Assembly: GCA_016779015.1 (NCBI GenBank)
Contig: JADHOK010000017.1
Coordinates: 1-18,432, forward strand
Length of the DNA: 18,432 bases
DNA from: PS1 clade bacterium
GTDB taxonomy: Bacteria; Pseudomonadota; Alphaproteobacteria; RS24
Direction: 5' to 3'
In this document: in pieces, positions 1 to 6,885 of the stretch
Layout: each line of letters opens with the position of its first letter
Numbering within the stretch: position 1 is the first letter of the stretch
Notes under the pieces: model-generated
Database searches by the model: none
What the model was told of the DNA's origin: nothing
What the model saw: the letters and a program-made list of their open reading frames with translations, nothing else
Made by a program: the position numbers and the translations under genes

Positions 1-1
1 T

Positions 2-91
2 GGCCAATCCAATAACTTGCCGAATGACATTTCAAACAACCGGCCGGAAGCGCCCGCCGCGCCCGCCGCAACACAGGGAGGGCTGCAATGA
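2..91 (+). CDS. 3' end of an unidentified upstream gene (partial)
   Basis: One frame is open from the window edge to a TGA at 89-91 and reads as a Pro/Ala/Asn-rich, disordered-looking tail ending in GGLQ. Its stop overlaps the start of the next gene in an ATGA arrangement (ATG 88-90, TGA 89-91), which is typical of translationally coupled genes. The strong AGGGAGG ribosome site of the next gene lies inside this tail. The product cannot be identified from about 29 residues. It could also be chance, since 90 open bases are not unusual. Confidence 0.35.
   Translation, partial: GQSNNLPNDISNNRPEAPAAPAATQGGLQ
75..81 (+). promoter_or_regulatory. Ribosome binding site of the AI-2E family permease gene
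   Basis: AGGGAGG is a near-perfect Shine-Dalgarno sequence, 6 bases before the ATG at 88. It fixes that start. Confidence 0.7.
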
Positions 92-1125
92 TACAAATTC
101 GCCTCAGCCATTTATTCGCCGTCGCGGGTGTCTTTGCCGCGCTCTATTTGCTGAACGCGCTAAGCGCTATTTTGCTGCCTTTTGTGCTCGGTTTCGCACT
201 GGCGTATTTTCTCGACCCGCTGGCCGACCGGCTGGAAGCGATTGGGGTGCGGCGCAGTCTGGCGACGCTGACCATTACTTTCTGCGTTGGGCTTGTCGTG
301 TTGGCGCTGCTGGCCGTTGGCCTGCCGGTGCTGGTGCAGCAAATCTCCCTGATTATCGCGGCCTTGCCGAGCTATATCGCTGAAATACAAAGCTGGTTGC
401 TGGCGCAAAATCTGAGCCAAAGTCAGAGCGAGCTTGTCGATGGCATGGGCGACACGCTGCTGGCCGGGCTGCAATCGACAGCCTCCAGCCTGCTGCTCAC
501 CGGCTTGTCCTTCATCAATTTGCTGGCGCTGATATTCATCACGCCGATTGTTGCCATTTATATGCTCAATGATTGGGACAATATGGTGGCGCGCATTGAC
601 GCGCTTTTGCCCGATGAGCACGTCGGGGTTATTCGCCAATTGGCGCTACAAATCGACGAGACTTTGGGCGGTTTTGCGCGCGGGCAAATTCTTGTCTGTC
701 TGTCACTGGCAGCCATATATGCCATCGGTCTGTCGCTGGTCGGCTTGCAAAGCGGCATTATTGTCGGCGTGGTGGCCGGGCTGGTCAGCTTCGTTCCTTA
801 TGTCGGCGCGGCTTTCGGTCTGGTGCTGGCGGGCGCGTTGGGGCTTGGTCAATTCGGGTTTGATATTATGCCGCTGGGGATGATTGCGGCGGTGTTTTTT
901 GTTGGGCAATTCATCGAGGGCAATATTCTGACACCGCGTTTGGTCGGCGACCGCGTGAAGCTGCACCCGGTTTGGATTATCTTTGCGCTGTTGGCCATGG
1001 GGTCGTTATTCGGTTTTCTTGGTCTGCTGCTGGCTGTTCCGTTGGCGGCTGTGATTGGCGTGTTTGTGCGCTACGGCCTGACCTTGTATGTGCGTGACTA
1101 TATTCGTCGTTCCGAAAATGGCTGA
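88..1125 (+). CDS. AI-2E family transporter (PerM/YdiK-type inner-membrane permease)
   Basis: This 345-residue protein is very hydrophobic. It has a short basic N-terminus, paired membrane segments at about 8-45 and 57-92, an amphipathic soluble stretch at about 95-125 and 160-195, and a cluster of membrane helices from about 200 to 330. Family hallmarks are FVPYVG (235-240) and the EGN..TPRLVGDRVKLHP block (277-294) before the last helix pair. The length is normal for the AI-2E/PerM family. Members have been linked to export of autoinducer-2 or other small solutes and to Na+/H+ exchange, but the substrate cannot be read from sequence. Its 3' end overlaps hdaA by 8 bases, so the two are probably co-translated. 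This gene is commonly found beside hdaA in alphaproteobacteria. Confidence 0.9.
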   Translation: MIQIRLSHLFAVAGVFAALYLLNALSAILLPFVLGFALAYFLDPLADRLEAIGVRRSLATLTITFCVGLVVLALLAVGLPVLVQQISLIIAALPSYIAEIQSWLLAQNLSQSQSELVDGMGDTLLAGLQSTASSLLLTGLSFINLLALIFITPIVAIYMLNDWDNMVARIDALLPDEHVGVIRQLALQIDETLGGFARGQILVCLSLAAIYAIGLSLVGLQSGIIVGVVAGLVSFVPYVGAAFGLVLAGALGLGQFGFDIMPLGMIAAVFFVGQFIEGNILTPRLVGDRVKLHPVWIIFALLAMGSLFGFLGLLLAVPLAAVIGVFVRYGLTLYVRDYIRRSENG

Positions 1126-1807
1126 ACAACTGGTTTTTGATTTGCCGCAACGAGCGGCCATGGGGCGCGAGGCGTTTCTGGTTTCCGACAGCAACCGTCA
1201 AGCGGTGGCGTTGGTCGATGGTTTCGCCGATTGGTCGACGCCGGTGCAATGGATTTACGGGCCGACGGGGGCCGGCAAAAGCCATTTGGGCGCGGTGCTG
1301 GCGGGTCGATTCAAAATCCTCACCATCGAGGCGACGGCACTGACCGGCCCGCAAATGATGGCGCTGCTGGACGGCACTGCGGCCTATGAAGGGGTGATAA
1401 TCGACCGCCTTGATAGGCTGCCGCCGGAGGCCGAGGAGGCGCTGTTTCATCTGCTGAATTTCGCGCGTCACGAGGGCGTGAAAATACTCCTGCTATCGGA
1501 AAAGACGGCAACCCAAATGCCATTGCGCTTGCCCGATTTGGCGTCACGGCTCAAAGCCATTGCAGCGGTGGCCATTAAAAGCCCTGATGACAGTCTGATG
1601 CGCGGGCTGATGGTGAAGCTGTTTGGCGACCGACAAATTAAGATTGAGGCGCGCGTGGTCGATTATTTGCTGCCGCGCATAGTACGCGATTATGCCAGCA
1701 TGGCCAATCTGGTGGGGACGATTGACCGCCGCGCTTTGGCTGAAAAACGACCGATTACCGTGCCGATGGTTGCGGAAATTTTAGAAAGTCATATATCTGA
1801 CACATAG
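1118..1807 (+). CDS. hdaA: DnaA regulatory inactivator homolog HdaA
   Basis: This 229-residue protein resembles the AAA+ domain of DnaA. In the family, Hda binds the DNA polymerase sliding clamp and stimulates ATP hydrolysis by DnaA, which prevents re-initiation of replication. The N-terminus carries a clamp-binding peptide (QLVFDL, residues 4-9). Walker A is intact (GPTGAGKS, 48-55). Walker B is VIIDRLDRL (93-101), in which the usual second acidic residue is Arg. LASRLKA (141-147) fits the sensor/arginine-finger region. I chose the ATG at 1118 because it puts the clamp motif at the N-terminus. An in-frame ATG at 1088 would add ten residues inside the permease gene. The gene overlaps the permease stop by 8 bases. 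Confidence 0.88.
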   Translation: MAEQLVFDLPQRAAMGREAFLVSDSNRQAVALVDGFADWSTPVQWIYGPTGAGKSHLGAVLAGRFKILTIEATALTGPQMMALLDGTAAYEGVIIDRLDRLPPEAEEALFHLLNFARHEGVKILLLSEKTATQMPLRLPDLASRLKAIAAVAIKSPDDSLMRGLMVKLFGDRQIKIEARVVDYLLPRIVRDYASMANLVGTIDRRALAEKRPITVPMVAEILESHISDT

Positions 1808-1827
1808 AAGCGCTTACAAAGGCGCTT
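1808..1827 (+). other. Small inverted repeat between hdaA and ppk
   Basis: AAGCGC at 1808-1813 and GCGCTT at 1822-1827 are inverted around an 8-base loop, directly after the hdaA stop. There is no T-tract, so it is a poor intrinsic terminator. It may be a weak mRNA stem in the 56-base gap before ppk. Confidence 0.25.
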
Positions 1828-1863
1828 TAAAGTGCTATTCGAGTAGCCTTCGGGAATTTGTGA

Positions 1864-4029
1864 ATGTCGAAAAAACTCAAAGTCTTACGCAAAGTGAACG
1901 CGGTGGAATTGCCGGATACCCTATTGGGGTTTTCGCGTCAGGAGCGTTTTATCAATCGCGAAGTGTCGTGGCTGGCGTTTAACGAGCGGGTGCTCGATGA
2001 GGCGACCAATCCGCAGCATCCGGCATTGGAGCGTCTGCGCTTTCTGTCCATATCGGCCAGCAATTTGGATGAATTTTTCATGGTGCGCGTTGCCGGTCTG
2101 GTTGGTCAGACCAAAGCCGGTGTGGAGATACCAAGCCAAGACGGGAAGACGCCGGCGCAACAGCTCGACGCCATTTTGGAACGCACGGATGCGCTGATGA
2201 CGCGGCAACAAAAAGTCTGGGGCGAGGTGCTGGCTGATTTGCGCGCCGAGAAAATCTTTGTTCGCGAGACCGATGAATTGACACCGGCGCAGCTCGATTG
2301 GCTGGAGGATTATTTTCTCGACCAAGTGCTGCCGGTACTGACGCCGCTGGCCATTGACCCGGCGCATCCGTTTCCGTTTGTTCCCAATCTCGGTCTGGCG
2401 CTGGCGCTGCAATTATCGCGCCGCGAGGACGGCAATCGGATGAATGCGCTGCTGCTCATCCAGCAACAGATCGACCGTTTCATTCAATTACCGAATGAGG
2501 ATGGCGATGACACGGCGGGGATAAATTTCGTGCGCCTCGAAACGCTGATTTCGACTTTTGTTGAGCAAACTTTCCCGGGCTATGAGGTGCTGGGCAAAGG
2601 CATGTTCCGCGTCATTCGCGATAGCGATATCGAGGTCGAGGAAGAAGCCGAGGATCTGGTTCAATTATTTGAAAGCGCGCTGAAGCGGCGGCGGCGCGGC
2701 TCTGTCATCCGTTTGAAGCTCGACGCCGATATGCCTGAGAGCCTGCAAAATCTGGTGCGCAAAGAATTGCAAGTGGACAAGCGCGGCGTCATCGCCGTCC
2801 ACGGCCTTGTCGGTCTTTCACAAACCTCCGAACTTTACGGGCCGGGCGGCGCGGAGCTTAAATTCACCCCGTTCACGGCGCGCTTTCCCGAGCGCATTCG
2901 CGAACATGGTGGCGATTGTTTTTCGGCCATTGGCGCCAAAGATATATTGGTGCATCACCCTTATGAGAGCTTCGATGTGGTGGTGCAATTTCTGCGTCAG
3001 GCGGCGGCCGACCCTAATGTGATGGCCATTAAGCAGACGCTGTATCGCACCACTGATGACAGCCCGATTGTGCAGGCCTTGATTGAGGCAGCCGAAGCCG
3101 GCAAGTCGGTAACGGCGCTGGTCGAGTTGAAAGCCCGCTTTGACGAAGCTGCCAATATTAGTCTGGCGCGCGACATGGAACGCGCCGGTGTGCAGGTTGT
3201 GTTCGGCTTTATGCAACTTAAAACCCACGCTAAGGTGAGCCTAGTGGTGCGCCGCGAAATCGAGGGTCTGCGCACTTATGTGCATTTGGGCACGGGCAAT
3301 TATCACCCGCTCAACGCCAAGGTTTACACCGATTTATCTTTGTTTACCTGCGATCCGGAGATTGCCGCCGACGCCTCGCAAGTGTTCAATTTCTTCACCG
3401 GATATGCCGAGCCGGGCAATCTCAAAAAGCTCGCAATGTCGCCTTTGAATTTGCGCGACACGCTGATGGAAAATATCGCCGCTGAGGTGGAGCACGCTAA
3501 AGCCGGTCGTCCGGCGGCGATTTGGGCGAAGATGAATTCGCTGGTTGACCCGTTTGTTATCGACGCTTTGTATGAGGCGTCGCAGGCGGGTGTGCAAATC
3601 GACCTGATTGTGCGCGGCATTTGCTGTCTGCGCGCCGGGGTTGAGGGGCTGTCGGAAAATATCCGCGTCAAAAGTATTGTCGGGCGTTTTCTGGAGCATT
3701 CGCGCATTGTTTGTTTCGGCAATGGCGCGGGGCTGCCGTCGATTGAGGCCAAAGTGTTTATCTCTTCGGCCGACTGGATGCCGCGCAATCTAAATCGTCG
3801 CGTTGAAATTCTGACGCCGATACTCAATCCGACCGTGCACGAGCAGGTGCTGGGGCAGATAATGATGACCAATCTCCTCGACAATGAGCAAAGCTGGTTG
3901 ATGCAAGCTGACGGGGTTTATAAGCGCGTTAAAGCCAATGACGGCGAAGCGCCGGTCAATGCGCATGGTTATTTTATGACCAATCCAAGCCTTTCGGGGC
4001 GCGGCAAATCCTTGCAACAAGGCGAATGA
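1864..4029 (+). CDS. ppk: Polyphosphate kinase 1
   Basis: PPK1 (721 residues, usual size about 690-730) reversibly transfers the gamma phosphate of ATP onto inorganic polyphosphate. The N-terminal domain is recognisable from RFINREVSWLAFNERVL and the SASNLDEFFMVRVAG block. The catalytic half contains ILVHHPYESFDVVVQFL and IKQTLYRT. His455 in KTHAKV is the expected autophosphorylated histidine. The HLGTGNYHPLNAKVYTD block follows, and His612 in FLEHSRI is the second catalytic histidine. The ATG at 1864 has only a weak ribosome site (GGGA about 9 bases upstream). It lies 56 bases after hdaA and 16 bases before ppx, so ppk and ppx, which make and degrade the same polymer, are probably co-transcribed. 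Confidence 0.97.
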   Translation: MSKKLKVLRKVNAVELPDTLLGFSRQERFINREVSWLAFNERVLDEATNPQHPALERLRFLSISASNLDEFFMVRVAGLVGQTKAGVEIPSQDGKTPAQQLDAILERTDALMTRQQKVWGEVLADLRAEKIFVRETDELTPAQLDWLEDYFLDQVLPVLTPLAIDPAHPFPFVPNLGLALALQLSRREDGNRMNALLLIQQQIDRFIQLPNEDGDDTAGINFVRLETLISTFVEQTFPGYEVLGKGMFRVIRDSDIEVEEEAEDLVQLFESALKRRRRGSVIRLKLDADMPESLQNLVRKELQVDKRGVIAVHGLVGLSQTSELYGPGGAELKFTPFTARFPERIREHGGDCFSAIGAKDILVHHPYESFDVVVQFLRQAAADPNVMAIKQTLYRTTDDSPIVQALIEAAEAGKSVTALVELKARFDEAANISLARDMERAGVQVVFGFMQLKTHAKVSLVVRREIEGLRTYVHLGTGNYHPLNAKVYTDLSLFTCDPEIAADASQVFNFFTGYAEPGNLKKLAMSPLNLRDTLMENIAAEVEHAKAGRPAAIWAKMNSLVDPFVIDALYEASQAGVQIDLIVRGICCLRAGVEGLSENIRVKSIVGRFLEHSRIVCFGNGAGLPSIEAKVFISSADWMPRNLNRRVEILTPILNPTVHEQVLGQIMMTNLLDNEQSWLMQADGVYKRVKANDGEAPVNAHGYFMTNPSLSGRGKSLQQGE

Positions 4030-4045
4030 GCGGTAATCTGTCGGC

Positions 4046-5614
4046 ATGCAGGAATTGACCACCGAGCAGTTTGCCGCGGCGCTCAGCAAGCTGGGGGCTT
4101 TACCACCCGACGCCCCGGAAGGGGTTCTCGATATCGGTTCCAACTCAGTGCGTCTGGTCGGCTTTAGCGGCTCGGCGCGCACCCCTTTACCGATTTACAA
4201 TGAACGCGCTTTTGTGCGGCTCGGCGAGTCGGTGTCGGCGACCGGTCGCATTGAGAGCGACTATTACACGCTGGCGCTCGACACGTTTCGCCGTTTCCGC
4301 AAAATCGCCGACCAGCTCGGCATTAAAAACCTTGCCGCTTTTGCCACCGCTGCGGTGCGCGAAGCGGAAAATCGCGAGGTTTTTTTGGCCGATGCCGAGC
4401 GCGTACTGGGCCACAAAATTCGGGTTCTCAGCGGCGAAGAAGAAGCGCTGCTCTCGGCTGATGGCGTGATGTTGGGCATTCCCGGCGCTGAAGGGATTGT
4501 CGCCGATTTGGGCGGCGGCAGTTTGGAGCTGGCTTATGTCGCCGACAATAAGACCCATCAATGGGCCAGCTTGCCACTGGGTGTGTTGGCGCTGCAGCAG
4601 GTCAGTGGCGGCAAGTTGAAGAAAATGAATAATATTGTTCGCGCTTCGCTAGAAGACCTTAAATGGTTGAAGCAAGCGCGTGACAAGCCGATTTATATTG
4701 TCGGCGGCACGTGGCGGGCGCTGGCCAAGCTGCATATGGAATATTCGCATTATCCGCTGGAAGTGCTGCACCAATATGATGTGCGGCCCAAGGATATTGC
4801 GTCTTTCATCAAATTCATCGCCAAGGATAATCGCGGTGCCAAGCAATTAATGGCCGCCGCTTCCGGCAATCGCCGCGAAGCGCTGCCCGCCGCATCGGTG
4901 ATTTTGCAAAGCCTCATCGACGCGGTAAAGCCGGCGCGCCTCATCGTGTCGGCCAATGCGGTGCGCGAAGGGGTGCTGTATCAGGAGCTGAAGAGCCGCT
5001 ATCGCGAACTCGATCCGCTGCTGATGGCGTGCGAAGAAATGGCCGCGCGCATGTGCAAATCCGAGCCTTATAGTCACGAATTGGCGATGTGGTCGCGCCA
5101 GCTTTATCGCTATGCCACGCCGAAGAATTTCAGTCGTGCGGCGATTAATCGCCTGCGTCAAGCCGGTTGCCTGATTTCCGATTTGGCGTGGGCCAGCCAT
5201 CCGAGCTTTCGCGCCGCCGCCGTCAGCAATGCGGTGTTGACCGCGCCATTTACCGGCATCACCCATGCCGAGCGCGTGTTTATGGCGCGCGCCTTGTCTT
5301 ATCGTCACGAGTTGCTCGGCGAGAAGCCCGATTACGGGACGCTTAAATTGAACAGCCGCGATGATCTTTTGGCGCGGGCTTTGGGGCTCAGCCAAAGATT
5401 GGCGCATTCGCTCTCGGCCTCGCTGCCGGGCGTCTTGCCGCAGACCAAATTGAAAGTCGGGCGCAAGAAAATAAAACTGCTGATTAATCCCGAATTGGCC
5501 GATTTGGCCGCGCCGATAATCGATAAGCGATTGGCCGCTTTGGGTGAGGCGTTGGAATTGGAGCCGGTGGTGAAAATCCGCCCCGAAAGCAAGGCCGTAG
5601 AGCCAGACGCCTAG
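4046..5614 (+). CDS. ppx: Exopolyphosphatase of the Ppx/GppA family
   Basis: This 522-residue member of the ASKHA (sugar kinase/actin-like) superfamily removes terminal phosphates from polyphosphate; some members also hydrolyse pppGpp. Phosphate-binding loop 1 is LDIGSNSVRL (29-38) and loop 2 is ADLGGGSLEL (153-162). ATAAVREAENRE, with its catalytic-region Glu, and LSGEEEALLSADGV lie between them. The C-terminal third (about 310-522) is the helical region of the longer Ppx enzymes. It starts 16 bases after ppk. The final TAG lies in a CTAG palindrome that also supplies the stop of rnd on the other strand, a 4-base tail-to-tail overlap. Sequence alone does not separate Ppx from GppA; the ppk neighbour favours Ppx. 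Confidence 0.93.
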   Translation: MQELTTEQFAAALSKLGALPPDAPEGVLDIGSNSVRLVGFSGSARTPLPIYNERAFVRLGESVSATGRIESDYYTLALDTFRRFRKIADQLGIKNLAAFATAAVREAENREVFLADAERVLGHKIRVLSGEEEALLSADGVMLGIPGAEGIVADLGGGSLELAYVADNKTHQWASLPLGVLALQQVSGGKLKKMNNIVRASLEDLKWLKQARDKPIYIVGGTWRALAKLHMEYSHYPLEVLHQYDVRPKDIASFIKFIAKDNRGAKQLMAAASGNRREALPAASVILQSLIDAVKPARLIVSANAVREGVLYQELKSRYRELDPLLMACEEMAARMCKSEPYSHELAMWSRQLYRYATPKNFSRAAINRLRQAGCLISDLAWASHPSFRAAAVSNAVLTAPFTGITHAERVFMARALSYRHELLGEKPDYGTLKLNSRDDLLARALGLSQRLAHSLSASLPGVLPQTKLKVGRKKIKLLINPELADLAAPIIDKRLAALGEALELEPVVKIRPESKAVEPDA

Positions 5615-6762
5615 TCGCGCGTCACCAGCACAACCGCGTCGCCTTCTGAGGCCAAAGCCAGCTTGCCGGCTTTCAGCGCCTCGGCATATTGACCGAAAAT
5701 TTCATGTCGCCAGCCTTTCAGCGCCGGCACGTCCGGTGCCTCATCGCTGGCAATGCGTTCAAGGTCGGCGACATTGGCAATCAGCTTGGGCGCGACGCCG
5801 GTTTCCTCGCTGCGCTGCTTCAACAGCACTTTCAACAGGTCAACCAACGGGCCGATACCGGGGCGATTGACCGCCAGACGCGGCAAATCCGGCATTTGTT
5901 CTTTTTCCATTTTGCGCCCGCGCTCAACCGCTTCCAACACAGCATCGGCATAGCGCGAGCCTTCAAAGCCGCGCGGCACCGCGCGTAAGCGGGTCAGACC
6001 GCGCTTGTCTTTGGGGCCTTGCAGCGCCAGTTCGCGCAGCGCATCGTCTTTCAAAATGCGATTGCGCGGCACATTACGGCTTTGCGCCTCGGTCTCGCGC
6101 CAGGCCGCGACCTCCACCAACACGCCAATGACATGCGGGCGACGGTCCTGCATTTTGATGCGCTTCCAAGCATTTTGCGGAAGCTGTTCATATATCTCCG
6201 GATTGGCGAGCAGGGCGCTTTCCTCGTCCAGCCATGCGCCGCGACCGTTTTCGTTCAGTTCGTTTTCGAGAAACTCAAAAGCGCCGCGCAAATGGGTGAC
6301 ATCGGCCTGCGCATAGGTCAGTTGATTTTCGCTGAGCGGGCGCTGGCTCCAATCGGTGAAGCGACTGCCTTTGTCTATTTTACCACCGGTGGTTTTGCGT
6401 ATCAGCGTCTCATAGCCCACCGCATCGCCAAAACCGCACACCATGGCGGCGATTTGCGTGTCAAAAAGCGGTGCCGGAATAATCTCGGCCTGGTGGTAGA
6501 AAATCTCAATATCTTGGCGGCAGCCATGCATGACTTTCAGCACATCACGATTGCGCAAGAGCTGGTAAAAAGGCGCGAGGTCAATGCCATCGGCCAGCGG
6601 GTCAATCATCGCCTCAATGCCGTCGGCCGCCGTTTGTATCAGGCAGAGCTGCGGCCAAAAGGTTTTTTCGCGCAAAAACTCCGTATCGACCGTGATATAT
6701 CGCTGTTTTGATAATTCGGCGCACAGGGAAGCGAGCGCATCATTGCTTGTTATGAGTTCCAT
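5611..6762 (-). CDS. rnd: Ribonuclease D
   Basis: RNase D is a 3'-5' exoribonuclease that trims tRNA precursors and other stable RNAs. The DEDDy catalytic set is complete: Asp26 and Glu28 in VDTEFLRE, Asp84 in MHGCRQDIEIF, and Tyr150 plus Asp154 in YAQADV. An HRDC-type nucleic-acid-binding region follows from about 205 to 290 (IGVLVEVAAWRETEAQ, RNRILKDDAL). At 383 residues the length is normal. I chose the ATG whose first base is 6762. The frame stays open for about 100 more codons upstream but runs into the divergent aspS gene and lacks family similarity. No Shine-Dalgarno sequence precedes this ATG, while a good -10 element ends 6 bases before it, which suggests a leaderless transcript. Confidence 0.93.
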   Translation of the reverse strand: MELITSNDALASLCAELSKQRYITVDTEFLREKTFWPQLCLIQTAADGIEAMIDPLADGIDLAPFYQLLRNRDVLKVMHGCRQDIEIFYHQAEIIPAPLFDTQIAAMVCGFGDAVGYETLIRKTTGGKIDKGSRFTDWSQRPLSENQLTYAQADVTHLRGAFEFLENELNENGRGAWLDEESALLANPEIYEQLPQNAWKRIKMQDRRPHVIGVLVEVAAWRETEAQSRNVPRNRILKDDALRELALQGPKDKRGLTRLRAVPRGFEGSRYADAVLEAVERGRKMEKEQMPDLPRLAVNRPGIGPLVDLLKVLLKQRSEETGVAPKLIANVADLERIASDEAPDVPALKGWRHEIFGQYAEALKAGKLALASEGDAVVLVTRD

Positions 6763-6768
6763 GCGCGT

Positions 6769-6797
6769 CTTATACGCCAGCGCCGTTGCTTTGTCGC
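6769..6797 (-). promoter_or_regulatory. Candidate rnd promoter giving a leaderless mRNA
   Basis: On the minus strand, GCGACA (6797-6792) and TATAAG (6774-6769) are separated by exactly 17 bases, matching the sigma-70 consensus at 4 of 6 and 5 of 6 positions. Six bases separate the -10 from the rnd ATG, so the predicted first transcribed base is the A of that ATG at 6762. Confidence 0.45.
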
Positions 6798-6810
6798 CCG
6801 GAAACGTATC

Positions 6811-6839
6811 TTGACAAATCGGCTGAAGCGTTGTGTTTA
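6811..6839 (+). promoter_or_regulatory. Possible aspS promoter (-35 only convincing)
   Basis: TTGACA at 6811-6816 is a perfect -35 hexamer facing aspS. The sequence 17 bases later (TGTTTA) is a poor -10. The predicted start would leave a leader of about 40 bases. On the opposite strand the same site reads TTGTCA. Confidence 0.25.
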
Positions 6840-6872
6840 GGCGCAGGAAATGCCGCCTTTTCACAGATTTTA

Positions 6873-6877
6873 AGAGG
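6873..6877 (+). promoter_or_regulatory. Ribosome binding site of aspS
   Basis: AGAGG lies 8 bases before the ATG at 6886 and supports that start over downstream alternatives. Confidence 0.55.
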
Positions 6878-6885
6878 TTGTTCAT

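Noticed and set aside
6019..6711. A 230-codon plus-strand frame inside rnd
   Set aside because: It is antisense to the DEDDy catalytic domain of RNase D, with no domain of its own.
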